Shown in pieces: positions 1-9,549 of a stretch of DNA of 64,000 bases (position 1 is its first letter; each line of letters starts with the position of its first letter). A model generated the notes under the pieces. It saw only the letters and a list, made by a program, of their open reading frames with translations, was not told the origin of the DNA and searched no databases. The DNA is from Rhizobium hidalgonense (GTDB lineage Bacteria; Pseudomonadota; Alphaproteobacteria; Rhizobiales; Rhizobiaceae): assembly GCF_002914525.1 (NCBI RefSeq), contig NZ_LODW01000056.1, forward strand, positions 24,157 to 88,156, given 5' to 3'. Made by a program: the position numbers and the translations under genes.

Positions 1-1
1 C

Positions 2-319
2 GTGGATCTTCGAAAAAGCGACGCCAAGCTCAAGAGGAGATTGAGACTGCTCGAAACGATCAAGGGATCAATCAAAATGAGGGCGGGAGAGCCCTTTATC
101 AAGGGAACCGATATTCCTGCTTATCAAGTGGCTGCCTTGTATCCTGCCGCTTCTATCGAGGAGATCCTGGAGGATTTTCCCTCGCTCAAGCGTGGCCAAG
201 TTGAACATGCGATCGACTTCGCGCGGGCATATCCTAAAAAGGGGCGCCCTTATCCGTCGACGTCCCTGAAACGCGGAATTTCCAGCCTTATTAAAAGCGG
301 TGTTTTTGATGATGACTAA
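2..319 (+). CDS. DUF433-family protein, probable antitoxin (5' end may lie outside the window)
   Basis: The frame is open from a GTG at the first bases of the window, so the true start may lie upstream. The protein has up to 105 residues. The core from about residue 27 (RAGEPFIKGTDIPAY, then SIEEILEDFPSL) is the DUF433 pattern, a small helical DNA-binding-like domain. DUF433 proteins are often encoded directly before a PIN-domain nuclease and act as the antitoxin. Here a PIN protein starts 14 bases after the stop codon, which fits that arrangement. The antitoxin role is inferred from family and context. Confidence 0.7.
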   Translation: MDLRKSDAKLKRRLRLLETIKGSIKMRAGEPFIKGTDIPAYQVAALYPAASIEEILEDFPSLKRGQVEHAIDFARAYPKKGRPYPSTSLKRGISSLIKSGVFDDD

Positions 320-333
320 GACAAGGTCGCGGA

Positions 334-786
334 GTGCTTAAATATTTGCTCGACGAGTCCGTCATCCGTTCAATGGATACACACGACAACGTCGTCAAGT
401 GGAAGAGATCCATCGACGACAGCGAGCTGGCGATATGCGTTTTCACGCTCTTTGAGAAACGGAAGGGCGCTGAGGCGCAGTTGAAAAAGGATCCAAAGAA
501 GGCTCGGGCCAAGTTGGATGCGATAGCTGAGTTCGAAATCAGCTTCGGGCCCGATCGCATTCTCAGTCTCGACGCAGCGGCAACGAAAGAATGGGCTTCG
601 TTTGTCGGCGCGCGGGAAAGGCATGTCATGGATGCCGGTATCGCCGCGGTCGCGAAAACGCGCGGGCTTATTATTGTCACGCGCAACCTGAGCGACTTCG
701 CTGACTTCCGCGTACCGTGCCTCGACCCATTCCGAGACCCACCATTTTTGCTGGAATATGACGACAAGCCGACGAAGAGCAAATGA
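334..786 (+). CDS. PIN-domain protein, VapC-like toxin
   Basis: This 150-residue protein starts at a GTG. PIN domains are metal-dependent RNases with a cluster of acidic residues. Candidates here are D7 (in LLDES), E41, D100 (in MDAGIAAVA) and D121 (in RNLSDF), spaced as the family expects. It is probably the toxin partner of the DUF433 protein just upstream, forming a plasmid-stabilising module. The target RNA cannot be read from sequence. It ends about 130 bases before the convergent virB11 gene. Confidence 0.72.
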   Translation: MLKYLLDESVIRSMDTHDNVVKWKRSIDDSELAICVFTLFEKRKGAEAQLKKDPKKARAKLDAIAEFEISFGPDRILSLDAAATKEWASFVGARERHVMDAGIAAVAKTRGLIIVTRNLSDFADFRVPCLDPFRDPPFLLEYDDKPTKSK

Positions 787-918
787 TGAGGCGAACGCCG
801 TAGACCATCCGGCCGGCAACGGCACGGCTGGAATGGAAAGATGGCGAACTCAGTTGGTTGGCGGTCGCTCCCTAACGCTTTCGGCTGACTGCAGCGCCTG
901 ACTGCGTAACGCACTGCT

Positions 919-1947
919 TCAGAATGGCGCCACGCGGCCATTGTTGCCTCCCCCGGCCGCGTATCGATAGTAGACCTCGCTCACCCGAAACCGACCATCG
1001 ATCCTCTTGCACTGGACGATGATATCAACCGCGGCCGTCAGCATCTCGTGAATGTCGCGGCGTTCGAGATCCCCGCCCCCCTCGGACTCCTTGACCAGCA
1101 ATGTCAGTTGCTCGAAGGCGAGGCGGGCGGAATCGGCGTGAACCGTCGTGATCGAGCCCGGATGGCCGGAATTGACGTTGCGAATATAGTAGAAGGCGGT
1201 CCCGTCGCGCAGCTCCTGCAGCAGGATGCGGTCGGGCCGCATGCGCAGGCAGGATTCCAGCAGTTCCTTAACGCCGACTTTGGCCAGCCCCTGCCCGCCC
1301 TTGGAGTAGAAGAGCCGAACATGGTTCGGCTGCGGAACCACCAGCTCCGGTGTGTCCTCTATGGTAATGATCCGCTCGCTTTGCGGAATGTGGTGGGTCA
1401 GAGCTTTCGATAGGGTTGTCTTTCCCGACCCGGTGGCGCCGGAGATGATGATGTTCTTTCTTGCAAACACCGCCTGGTGGAGAAACGCCTTATAGGCGCC
1501 GACCCGATAATATTCCAACAGCCTTTTGTCTGATTGCCCCCCGCCGCCTTCGGCGGGCTCGACGTCGGCGAACAATCCTGCCTGATCAAGATCATCGAGC
1601 GTCAGTGACACGGAGGACGGCTTGCGGATGGTGAAGCTGACGGTTCCCTTCATCGTTGCCGGCGGGATCACGATCTGGACCCGTTCATCACCCGGCAACG
1701 TCGCCGACAGGATCGGTCGCGTCTCGTCGATCGATTGGCTGGAAAAACTCGCGACCGCCCGCGCGAGACGCATCAGCCTGTCGTAGGACAACTCCGGCAC
1801 CTCATAGGTCTGCCATCCCTCCCTCCCCTCCGTAACAACCTGTCCAGGCCGATTGACGATGACCTCATAGAGGGTCTTGTCGCGCAGGAAGCGTGATAGC
1901 GGCGAAAGCAGTTCACGGACAACACCTGAGTCAGCAGCTTCAGTCAT
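919..1947 (-). CDS. virB11: VirB11-type secretion ATPase
   Basis: This is the hexameric cytoplasmic traffic ATPase that powers pilus biogenesis and substrate transfer in type IV secretion. The 342-residue protein starts MTEAADSGVV. It has Walker A GATGSGKTT at residues 170-178, the LRMRPDR arginine motif near 234-240 followed by the Walker B region ILLQELRDG, and the His box GHPGSITTVH at 261-270. The frame stays open far upstream, but that part overlaps virB10; the ATG at 1947 sits 8 bases after the virB10 stop. It is the last gene of the secretion operon. Confidence 0.93.
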   Translation of the reverse strand: MTEAADSGVVRELLSPLSRFLRDKTLYEVIVNRPGQVVTEGREGWQTYEVPELSYDRLMRLARAVASFSSQSIDETRPILSATLPGDERVQIVIPPATMKGTVSFTIRKPSSVSLTLDDLDQAGLFADVEPAEGGGGQSDKRLLEYYRVGAYKAFLHQAVFARKNIIISGATGSGKTTLSKALTHHIPQSERIITIEDTPELVVPQPNHVRLFYSKGGQGLAKVGVKELLESCLRMRPDRILLQELRDGTAFYYIRNVNSGHPGSITTVHADSARLAFEQLTLLVKESEGGGDLERRDIHEMLTAAVDIIVQCKRIDGRFRVSEVYYRYAAGGGNNGRVAPF

Positions 1948-1955
1948 CCTCGACC

Positions 1956-3125
1956 CTATTTTGTCACGAGCTTCGAAGAGGGCCCGAAATCTCCGAGCAC
2001 AGCGCGATCGTAAATGCGATTGCGGGGCTCCGTCACGCGAAGCCGGTAGACGCTCGAGAAATCGAGGTCGCGTGCCACAAAGATCGAAACCAGCTCGCCC
2101 TGGTGCTTCATCAGGGTCGGCGGAATATTGATCGATTGCTCGACGGCAATCGCTGCGGCCTGCTGCCCGGCGCTGGTGGTGTTTTGCGCCTCGCTGTCCT
2201 GAAGCCGGCTGCTGGCATAGGAACTCGCATCGCCAACGATCGACAGCAGGATTGCACTGCCGAAACGCTCCCACCAATGGGTGTCGACATAGCCATCGAT
2301 GCCGGCCCGACCAAGGGCATCGGTTGCCGGCGACGCAAGCGTAATGATCACGCCCTTCGGCGTCTTGGCCCGGTTCCAGAGGACAAAGAGGCGCTTCTGC
2401 CCGCGACGAATGCCGCCACGATATTCGCCGACGACCTGGGTGCCTTTTTCCATCAGCACGACACGACCATTGTCCGACAGGACGTCCCGGTTGATGACGC
2501 AACTCGTAAATCCCGGCTGATCGGAGGAGAGCGCCGTTTCCAGGGCGCACGGGATAGACGCTCCCATCGCGATGATAAAATCGCGATTGCCCAGCGTGCC
2601 GGCGCGCGACCCCTGCAATTGCGTCGGCACCAGCAAGCGGTTAAAGCGCTGATCCTCGTTTTCGCCTTCCGATGCGAGCCCACCCGGATTGTCGCCAAGC
2701 GGCACATAGTTTGAGCGCTCATCGGATCGTTCGTCCTTCTCCTGCTGTCGCGTCGACGGTGCTTTCTCGCCGCCAAAGGCGATGACCGGCGCCCGGCGCG
2801 CAGCATCGAGCAGCTTTTCGTCGTCGGTCGGCGCCTGCTCGGCTACGCCGGGCGTCGGCAGCTGGACGTCCGCGGGGAGCGCCACCGGCAGGACGGGCTC
2901 CTTCGCCGGCTCGAAGTCCGATGTCTGACGGATGACGACCCTTTCGGGCTGCGTGCCGTCAGCCGGCTTGTCCTGCCCACGCATCGACCAGAGAGCAAAG
3001 GCGACAAAGACGACGATGGCCAGCGCGACAGCGCCTCGTTTGAGGATGGGATTGTTGTCCAGCCGACGGGCAGTTGACGTCTCGACCCGTTCGCCAGGAA
3101 TCTGCGTAATCTCTTCCCCGGCCAT
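1956..3125 (-). CDS. virB10: VirB10-type core complex protein
   Basis: VirB10 spans the envelope and links the inner-membrane ATPases to the outer-membrane pore. The 389-residue protein has a short cytoplasmic N-terminus, one membrane segment at about residues 29-47 (GAVALAIVVFVAFALW), a proline-rich and charged periplasmic linker, and a C-terminal TrbI/VirB10 beta-barrel domain from about residue 180 to the end. Length and layout are normal for the family. It lies between virB9 and virB11 in the standard order. Confidence 0.93.
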   Translation of the reverse strand: MAGEEITQIPGERVETSTARRLDNNPILKRGAVALAIVVFVAFALWSMRGQDKPADGTQPERVVIRQTSDFEPAKEPVLPVALPADVQLPTPGVAEQAPTDDEKLLDAARRAPVIAFGGEKAPSTRQQEKDERSDERSNYVPLGDNPGGLASEGENEDQRFNRLLVPTQLQGSRAGTLGNRDFIIAMGASIPCALETALSSDQPGFTSCVINRDVLSDNGRVVLMEKGTQVVGEYRGGIRRGQKRLFVLWNRAKTPKGVIITLASPATDALGRAGIDGYVDTHWWERFGSAILLSIVGDASSYASSRLQDSEAQNTTSAGQQAAAIAVEQSINIPPTLMKHQGELVSIFVARDLDFSSVYRLRVTEPRNRIYDRAVLGDFGPSSKLVTK

Positions 3126-3133
3126 GACGCCTC

Positions 3134-3991
3134 CTATTGTGCTGCGTCGGGCTTCGCCTTGACGACGCGCTCGACCGACGGTGACGTGGTGTTAGTCTCG
3201 GGATTGATGCCGACGCGATCGTAGGCCTCGTTAAAAACGCAGAGGACGTCGCCGCCCCTGCGCAAGATGAACTTGCGGCTGATCGCGTGAACGAGCACAA
3301 GGTTTCCGTCGACGGATTTGGGGACCAGGCTTTCGGTGCCGTCGGAATTTTCCATGTAAATCGCCGGCATTTCCTGGTTGCCGGCAAAGGCGAAGGCCGT
3401 GAGCTTGCCGTTGTCGTAGACCGCTTGTGGCTCGAGCGCCTGCGCTCCTTGCGCCGCGTAGCGCCAGTTGCGCGGTCCATAGGCTTCGTGAAGGGCAAGG
3501 ACCCGATCGGCGTCACCCGCCTCCGCCACCAGAGCCCGCGCTGCCGCCTCCTGTCGTCGCCGCTCCGCCTCATCACTTGGATAGCGATATTTCACGTAGA
3601 AATAGGTGTTCTGCCCAGCCTCGACGCTGCCGTCGCGGACGGTGAGCTCCATCTGATAGCTGCGGGTCGATCCGTCCCGCCGCGTTGTCACGACCGAAAT
3701 ATTCGTGACCGGCTGGTTTTCCCGGGGCTTCAGGAACAGGATATTGCCGGCCGGCGCCACTTCCCACGCAACGCTGTTGCCAAGCGCCACATGGGCAATT
3801 TCCTCGTCGGCTGCGAATTCGATCTGCACCGAAGACCGCAGCGTGCCGACGACTTTGGTGATGTTGTAGGGCTGATAGTCGACGAAACGGACGCGGCTGT
3901 CTTGTGCGGCGCTACGTGGGGTTTCGAGGGCGATCGCCGCCGAGGAAAAGCCCCCCGTCAGGATGAGCGGAACGAGGAAATACGCTTTCAA
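3134..3991 (-). CDS. virB9: VirB9-type outer core protein
   Basis: VirB9 forms the outer layer of the core complex with VirB7 and VirB10. The 285-residue protein starts at a TTG whose bases overlap the virB8 TGA stop (shared TTGA), a normal translational-coupling arrangement. Upstream in-frame residues overlap virB8 and do not look like VirB9. The N-terminus (LKAYFLVPLILTGG) is a signal peptide, and the rest matches the VirB9/CagX/TrbG family, including a C-terminal domain with the motif NWRYAAQG. Confidence 0.92.
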   Translation of the reverse strand: MKAYFLVPLILTGGFSSAAIALETPRSAAQDSRVRFVDYQPYNITKVVGTLRSSVQIEFAADEEIAHVALGNSVAWEVAPAGNILFLKPRENQPVTNISVVTTRRDGSTRSYQMELTVRDGSVEAGQNTYFYVKYRYPSDEAERRRQEAAARALVAEAGDADRVLALHEAYGPRNWRYAAQGAQALEPQAVYDNGKLTAFAFAGNQEMPAIYMENSDGTESLVPKSVDGNLVLVHAISRKFILRRGGDVLCVFNEAYDRVGINPETNTTSPSVERVVKAKPDAAQ

Positions 3992-4659
3992 TTGATAGCC
4001 TCCGGATCGGCGCGATATTCGCTGACGACAAAGCCAAGGGGATTGATCAGCCGATCGGTCGAGGACATTGGGGCGTTGGCATAGGAGAAGGTCAGGCTTG
4101 CAACCCAATGCGTGGTACGCACGTCGTCGCCGCGGGTAACGGTTCTGATATAGCGGACCGATGCCACATTGGCGTTGATCAACGAGATGGAAACGATGTT
4201 AATCCGTGATGTGGCATTGCGGCCGTAAATGTTCTGCGGGGATTCGGGATTGCTGCCGCGGTAGAGTGCTGCAAATCGCGTCTGTTCCGGCTGCGTCGAT
4301 AGCAAGGCAACGGTGCGAAAATTCTCCTCACCCTCGCTCCAGACATAAGCTTCGCGAGCACGAACATATTTGGCGGCGAAATATTTCGTCACGGCCTCGT
4401 CATAGGTGCCGGCGCTCGACGTCAATGCCGAAACCACGTCGACGATGCCGGTCGAGTTGTCGACGCGCACCACGAAAGGTTCGACGGTCTTCAAAGGCGT
4501 GAGGCCGGCGATGGCAAAGACGGAAACGCCGGCAATGACGCTCGCACAAAGGGCGACGGACCAGGCGATCCGCGCAGAACGCTCGACCTGCATCATCCGG
4601 TCCTGATCGAACCGGCGGGCTCTGTCGAAATAACTTTTCAAACTCTCCGTGGTCACCAT
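3988..4659 (-). CDS. virB8: VirB8-type inner-membrane protein
   Basis: VirB8 is a bitopic assembly factor that contacts VirB10, VirB9 and VirB4. The 223-residue protein starts MVTTESLKSYFDRARRFDQD, with an AGGTGA ribosome site before the ATG. A membrane segment covers about residues 33-55, and the periplasmic VirB8 domain follows, ending FVVSEYRADPEAIN. The longer open frame upstream overlaps virB7 and was not used. It overlaps virB9 by four bases. Confidence 0.92.
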   Translation of the reverse strand: MVTTESLKSYFDRARRFDQDRMMQVERSARIAWSVALCASVIAGVSVFAIAGLTPLKTVEPFVVRVDNSTGIVDVVSALTSSAGTYDEAVTKYFAAKYVRAREAYVWSEGEENFRTVALLSTQPEQTRFAALYRGSNPESPQNIYGRNATSRINIVSISLINANVASVRYIRTVTRGDDVRTTHWVASLTFSYANAPMSSTDRLINPLGFVVSEYRADPEAIN

Positions 4660-4660
4660 G

Positions 4661-4945
4661 TCACCTGCCCTCGCATGGTCGGTAAGAACCGGCGACATCG
4701 AAAGCTGCAAAGGCGGCCGGCGTGACCGAGGACGATTCCTGCCCGTAAGAGGCGGCTTGGCTCGTCGCCTCTGCGGGAAGAGCTCCGGTTGTCGGCTGTT
4801 CGGTTCGTCCATTGTCTTGCCACTGCCACATCGCGCGGTTCAGCGGCCGGCGGGAATAACCGTCACATTTGGGAAGAGGGTGGGAGATCGAGCCGCAAGC
4901 CGCCAGGCTGACGGTCAGGAAAAGCGATAAAACGATACGGATCAT
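4661..4945 (-). CDS. virB7: VirB7-like lipoprotein
   Basis: This small (94-residue) lipoprotein starts at an ATG with AGGT placed about 9 bases upstream. A GTG six codons earlier is a weaker alternative. The signal peptide MIRIVLSLFLTVSLAAC ends in a lipobox (LAAC), so the cysteine would be lipidated and the protein anchored in the outer membrane. Position between virB6 and virB8 identifies it as the VirB7 subunit. It is longer than the Agrobacterium VirB7, and its C-terminal half is low-complexity. Confidence 0.8.
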   Translation of the reverse strand: MIRIVLSLFLTVSLAACGSISHPLPKCDGYSRRPLNRAMWQWQDNGRTEQPTTGALPAEATSQAASYGQESSSVTPAAFAAFDVAGSYRPCEGR

Positions 4946-4982
4946 GCGGAAATAACCTGTCACTGTCTTGAACGTTGGGCCG

Positions 4983-5915
4983 TCATTCGGTCCGGTCTGG
5001 CGTCAGGCGGCGACTGACGGAACGCGCCCCGCGGCCGGCGGCTCTCACTGTGTGAGATGCAGCCCAGGCGAGCGTGCTTTCGTGCGCATCGCGCGCGGCG
5101 CCATAGCCGTAGGTCAGCGAGGCCCCGCCCGCCGCAAGTGCTGCAGCAATGCCGGGCAACTGGTAGAAGACGTAGAGAGCGGCAAGGCAGATGGCGCAGA
5201 GCGCGGTTGGGCGCATCAAGACATCGCTATAACTTTCGATCGCCGTAAATGTCGTGTCGATGCAGGTGATCAGCAGCGAGCCGATGGCAACGACCAGCAC
5301 CTGCAGGATCACGAAATTGACAAGCTGGCCGATCCAGGATTCGGTAAACCGGCGTGTCGACTGGAACATGGCGAGCGCAATGAAGATTGGGCCGATGGCG
5401 AGCACGATCGCAAGCGCCAGCCGGGCGTAAAGCGAGACGATGTAACCGATCGCCGCCACGACGAAGCTCGCACCGATGACCATCATGCCGCCCATGCCAG
5501 TGACGATGTCGACCGGCCAGGAGCCGCGAGACCAGATTTCGTGGGCGCATTTCTGGCCCTTATCGAGCAGGCTGTCGAAGGTCGAAGCGCTTGGCGCCGT
5601 GCCGGAGTTCAGCGCCTGTGAAATCTCGCGCGGCAGTGTTTCGAAGAAGATATTGGTGACGTAGGTCTGATAGTCGCCGGCATTCCTGACCAGCATGACG
5701 ATGATCGCAAGCTTCATCGCCCGGAAGGCGAATTCGAGGATCGGCTCCTGGACGGATCCACGCAGAACCAGGTAGCCGTAGAGCACCACATAGAGCGTGA
5801 GCGCCGCCGTCAGCGGGCCGCTCACCCAGCTGGCGATATTCGAAGTGCCCGAGGAAATGAAGTTTTCCAGTGGCGTCTTGAACTGCCCGTCGACGAAGCT
5901 GAAAATCTTATACAT
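4983..5915 (-). CDS. virB6: VirB6-type polytopic membrane protein
   Basis: VirB6 forms part of the inner-membrane channel through which substrate passes. The 310-residue protein (MYKIFSFVDGQFKTPLENF) has several hydrophobic stretches, including residues about 30-52, 66-78, two or three between about 140 and 200, and one or two between 200 and 250. It belongs to the TrbL/VirB6 family. Length and operon position are typical. Confidence 0.9.
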   Translation of the reverse strand: MYKIFSFVDGQFKTPLENFISSGTSNIASWVSGPLTAALTLYVVLYGYLVLRGSVQEPILEFAFRAMKLAIIVMLVRNAGDYQTYVTNIFFETLPREISQALNSGTAPSASTFDSLLDKGQKCAHEIWSRGSWPVDIVTGMGGMMVIGASFVVAAIGYIVSLYARLALAIVLAIGPIFIALAMFQSTRRFTESWIGQLVNFVILQVLVVAIGSLLITCIDTTFTAIESYSDVLMRPTALCAICLAALYVFYQLPGIAAALAAGGASLTYGYGAARDAHESTLAWAASHTVRAAGRGARSVSRRLTPDRTE

Positions 5916-5918
5916 CGC

Positions 5919-6152
5919 TCAGCCTCCCAACGCTTTGCCCATGCGCTCGAGCCGCAGCTTGCCATCGGCGGCCTCGGCATTGCGGCAATTGGGCGTATCG
6001 CCGAGCTCGCCGGGATTGTTGCGGCATTCGCCGATAATCCTGGTAAGCAGAGCATCGTCGGCTGCAAGTTCATCAACGGTATAAACCTTTTCCGTTTGCG
6101 CTGAGCAGGCCGACAAGAAAAGCACGGCAAGGACAGGAAGAAATCGCTTCAT
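5919..6152 (-). CDS. eexN: EexN-type entry exclusion lipoprotein
   Basis: This 77-residue lipoprotein has the signal peptide MKRFLPVLAVLFLSAC with lipobox LSAC. The mature part contains YTVDELAADDALL, then ECRNNPGE and PNCRNAEAADGK, the pattern of EexN-family entry exclusion proteins, including two cysteines. Such proteins block redundant DNA uptake between cells carrying the same conjugative system. It sits between virB5 and virB6, the usual place for this gene. Its ATG overlaps the virB5 stop (ATGA). It argues that this secretion system is conjugative. Confidence 0.8.
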   Translation of the reverse strand: MKRFLPVLAVLFLSACSAQTEKVYTVDELAADDALLTRIIGECRNNPGELGDTPNCRNAEAADGKLRLERMGKALGG

Positions 6153-6850
6153 TTGAGTGCCGCTCCCATCGTATCCATGCGCTTGCGCCAGTCTTCGGCT
6201 TTGCGCTGTTCATCGACCTGCAACTGCGCCTGCTGGACCATCTGCAGACCCTGCATGCGAAGGACATCGGCTTGCAGGAAGGCGCTTTCGGCCTGGAGGC
6301 GTGCCTGGAGGTCGGCGATGTCCTTGGCGTCGGCCGCATTCGAGATTTGCTGGCGAAGCTCGTCGATGCCGTCGATGCGTTTGGTCGCAGCATCGTAGAT
6401 CTGTTGACCGAGGCTCATCTGCCCCGCATTTTGGTCCTGGATCCGGGACAGTTCCTGCGCATAGAAATCATCGGCATCGGTGCGATAGGTGGAATTGTCC
6501 TGCAGGTATTTTGAGGCGGCGCTGCCGAAGACGCCGCTGCCGGATCCTTTAAACAGCCCCTCGATCGCATTGAAATTCTGCGGCAGCGCGTTGCGGATCG
6601 ACGGATCATTCAAAAGACTGGCAACGTCAGCCATATTGGTGATCTTGTTCAGCGATCCGTAAAGCTGCTGCGCCTGCTGAAGCTGCTGATTGAGTGTATC
6701 GAGCTGCGACTTCAGCTGGGCAATGCTCTCGATCTGCTTGGCGATCGCCGATGTATCGATGACCGGGATGCCCTGGGCAGGCGCCAGCGCCGCCGACACC
6801 AAAAAGGCCGCCGATGCAAACAAAGGCCATAGTGTTCCTGCGCGGATCAT
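6149..6850 (-). CDS. virB5: VirB5-type minor pilus protein
   Basis: VirB5 is a minor pilus component thought to sit at the pilus tip. The 233-residue protein starts MIRAGTLWPLFASAAF with a cleavable signal peptide ending near ALAPAQG. The mature part is rich in Gln and Ala and predicted helical, with the typical start IDTSAIAKQIESIAQLKSQL. A longer in-frame extension overlaps virB4 and has no role. Its ATG overlaps the virB4 stop region by 4 bases. Confidence 0.88.
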   Translation of the reverse strand: MIRAGTLWPLFASAAFLVSAALAPAQGIPVIDTSAIAKQIESIAQLKSQLDTLNQQLQQAQQLYGSLNKITNMADVASLLNDPSIRNALPQNFNAIEGLFKGSGSGVFGSAASKYLQDNSTYRTDADDFYAQELSRIQDQNAGQMSLGQQIYDAATKRIDGIDELRQQISNAADAKDIADLQARLQAESAFLQADVLRMQGLQMVQQAQLQVDEQRKAEDWRKRMDTMGAALK

Positions 6851-9234
6851 GCTCTCTTCCTTCTCTGGTGAAATACGGGAAGCCAATCCTCCCACTTGTC
6901 GCCGAGCTCCGATCGGATGGCATCGGCAAGTTCCACATTGGCTGTCCGGCCGGAGAGGATGGCGAGCTCGTCGTCGAAACCGTTGAGATTCAGTTCGGCG
7001 ACAACGCTGTTGTGCCCTTGCTTGACAATGAAGCGACGGCTTTCGACGGTGAGTTCGCGTGAGACGAGCTCAAATTCGCGTTCGGTCAGCTTGAAGCCGT
7101 CGATATAATCTATGCGGTCACCCCGCGGGTTCGGTAAGAAAATCTGCGTCGGGCACTGTTCGATGATCGTATGGGCGATCGGCGAGACGATCGCGTCGCG
7201 CGGGCTCTGGGTCGCAAACAGCATGAGCCCGTTCTGTTTGCGGATGGTCTTGAGCTTGTTCTGTGCGAGGTCGCGAAAACCTTCGTCCTGCAGCGCCTTC
7301 CAGAATTCGTCGATGACGATGATGATGCGGCGCCCGTCGATCAACTGCTCGATGCGATAGAACAAGTAGGACATCAGCGGCCTGCGGATCTCCTCGTTGT
7401 CGAGGAAATCGGTCATGTCGTAGCCGATGAACGTGGCGCCGATGCCGATGTCGTCGGTCTCGTTGTCAAAGACCCAGCCAAGCGGCCCTCCCCTCTCCCA
7501 GCGCCTGAGCCGCGAGGCGATGCCCTCGGGATCGGTATTGTTGAGAAAAGTGCGCAGGGCGCCGATGGAGCGGCGCTCCACCGGCAGGTCCGCCACCCCG
7601 TCGACGGCCGAAGCGATGTCGCGCAACTCGGTGGTCGATAATTCGCCGGATGCGGATCCGACCAGCTTGGCGATCCAGCCGCTGAGGAATACCTTGTTTT
7701 CCGGCGTGAGGTCGAGCGCCTTCAACGGCGCGCAGCCGGTGGCGATACCGTTCCTCAGCGGCAGATAATTGCCACCTGCCGCGCGCACGAAAAGGTCGGC
7801 GCCGCGGTCCTTGTCGAAGAAGACCATATGGGGATCATGCTTTTCCAGCTGGGACAGCATGAAGTTCAACAGCACCGTCTTGCCTGCGCCCGATGGTCCG
7901 CAAACGAAGGTGTTGCCGAGATCGCTGTGGTGGAAATTGAAATAGAAGGGTGAGCCCGATGCCGTCTTGAGCATGGCGACCGCCGGTCCCCATTCATTGC
8001 CGTCCTTCTGGCCCGAGGGATAGGAATGATAGGGAGCAAGGGCGGAGAAATTGCGCGATGTGATTGCCCCCGAGCGCGCCCGATAGCGGAAGTTCCCCGG
8101 CAATTGCGCCCACCAGGCCGCCTCGAGTCCGAGGTCCTCGCGGGCGACGACCGCGCCACCGCTGGTGATGATAGCGCGTGCTTTCGCCATGTGGTCGGCC
8201 AACTCCTTAACCGTGGGGGCGAACACCGACAGTGCAAGGTGATGCTCTCCCAGAACGAAGCGGTTGGACTCCAGCTCGTCCATCGCCTCATCGAGCTCTT
8301 CGATTTGCGATGCCGCCTTGTCGCCGGCACTGACCATCTGGTTTTGCTTGCGGCCCATGATCGTGCGGGCATCGGCCTTGGAGGCGAAAGCAAAGGATTG
8401 CGTCAGGATGAGCTCGAAGGGGGCGGTCAGGATGCCATCGAGCATGCCGCTGCGCGTGGTGGCTGGATATTCCTTGAAACCGAACATGCCGGCATAGCGG
8501 CTTTCGGCCTCGTGACGGATCTCGACCGTCTCGCGTCCGAAAATCACCCGATCGGAATAGATCGCCGACGAAATCCGTCCCTCCGTCAGAGGGACCGGTT
8601 CACGCCGCCCACCGACAATCTGATGGAGGAGTTCACTCGGCTCTGAGAACAGGATGCCATCCTGTTCGTGAAGGGTGAGGAGACGAGGCTCGAAGCGCTG
8701 CAGCCCCCCAATGACGTCGGTCACCCGATCGCGCAAATTCTTCAAGGCATCGTTGTCGAGTTCGATACCGGATCGGTGTGCCTTGCGCAGCCGGGAAAGA
8801 AGGCTGGCTGCCCTTTCGACGGCATCCCGGCCGGGATGCCAGACCAGGGTGAGGTAGAGGTCGTTGCAAAACAGGTCTTCTCGCACCATCCGCTCGCGAT
8901 ACTTGGCATTGAGGCCGTCGGAGAAAGGATTGGCGAAACGTCCCTCGGGATAGGCACTGTTGCGGCGGCGCACGACATGCGTCCAAAGCGCCAGCCGTTC
9001 GTCGGCGATATTGCGATAGAGCGTGTTCAGGCTCCGGTGCAGCCCGTTGAGGTCCCTGACATCAGCGGTCTCGAAGGAAACACCCTCGAGCGTAATCATG
9101 GTCATCAGCGCTCTCGAATCGAGCGCGATGGTCGTCTCGTCGACATGCCTGACATAGGGGATGAAGGTCTCCGGCCCGAGCTCGCGGGACCGGAGCGTTG
9201 CGATACTAGGCAAGGCGGAGATCCCTTTCGTCAT
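6847..9234 (-). CDS. virB4: VirB4-type secretion ATPase
   Basis: This is the large inner-membrane-associated ATPase of type IV secretion (795 residues). An N-terminal CagE/VirB4 domain is followed by the nucleotide-binding domain with Walker A GPSGAGKT at about residue 445 and a Walker B region IIIVIDEFWKAL in the C-terminal third, then ATQSPRDA. The start MTKGISALPS was chosen because the longer frame runs through virB3. The first 29 bases overlap virB3, a sign of coupled translation. Confidence 0.94.
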   Translation of the reverse strand: MTKGISALPSIATLRSRELGPETFIPYVRHVDETTIALDSRALMTMITLEGVSFETADVRDLNGLHRSLNTLYRNIADERLALWTHVVRRRNSAYPEGRFANPFSDGLNAKYRERMVREDLFCNDLYLTLVWHPGRDAVERAASLLSRLRKAHRSGIELDNDALKNLRDRVTDVIGGLQRFEPRLLTLHEQDGILFSEPSELLHQIVGGRREPVPLTEGRISSAIYSDRVIFGRETVEIRHEAESRYAGMFGFKEYPATTRSGMLDGILTAPFELILTQSFAFASKADARTIMGRKQNQMVSAGDKAASQIEELDEAMDELESNRFVLGEHHLALSVFAPTVKELADHMAKARAIITSGGAVVAREDLGLEAAWWAQLPGNFRYRARSGAITSRNFSALAPYHSYPSGQKDGNEWGPAVAMLKTASGSPFYFNFHHSDLGNTFVCGPSGAGKTVLLNFMLSQLEKHDPHMVFFDKDRGADLFVRAAGGNYLPLRNGIATGCAPLKALDLTPENKVFLSGWIAKLVGSASGELSTTELRDIASAVDGVADLPVERRSIGALRTFLNNTDPEGIASRLRRWERGGPLGWVFDNETDDIGIGATFIGYDMTDFLDNEEIRRPLMSYLFYRIEQLIDGRRIIIVIDEFWKALQDEGFRDLAQNKLKTIRKQNGLMLFATQSPRDAIVSPIAHTIIEQCPTQIFLPNPRGDRIDYIDGFKLTEREFELVSRELTVESRRFIVKQGHNSVVAELNLNGFDDELAILSGRTANVELADAIRSELGDKWEDWLPVFHQRRKRA

Positions 9235-9544
9235 AACGCCTGACGAGCGCCAGCGGCGAGAGTGTCGCGCCGCCCCAAGAGGCGGCATTGCGCGAGCGAC
9301 CCCGGGTCTCGACCCAGGCGATGAGGATGCGAAACATATTGTGATCGTGCTTGACGAGGGCGCGAAACAGGAAATGGAAAACGAGGCCGGTGAGCGCAAA
9401 GGCGATCGATCCCGCGGTGATGTAGAGGATGGTCGTCAGCATGATGTTGACGCCCATCGCCTCCATGGTCACGCCGGCGATCATTGTCGGGCGAGTGCAG
9501 GCGAGAAACAGCGTATCGTCTTCGAGGCTTGGAAGGTTCGCCAT
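9206..9544 (-). CDS. virB3: VirB3-type inner-membrane protein
   Basis: The 112-residue protein starts MANLPSLEDDTLFLACTRP, the characteristic VirB3 N-terminus, followed by one or two hydrophobic segments (VNIMLTTILYITAGSIAFAL) and a cytoplasmic tail. VirB3 works with VirB4 in pilus assembly. It begins five bases after the virB2 stop and overlaps virB4 at its 3' end. Confidence 0.9.
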   Translation of the reverse strand: MANLPSLEDDTLFLACTRPTMIAGVTMEAMGVNIMLTTILYITAGSIAFALTGLVFHFLFRALVKHDHNMFRILIAWVETRGRSRNAASWGGATLSPLALVRRYDERDLRLA

Positions 9545-9549
9545 GGCGC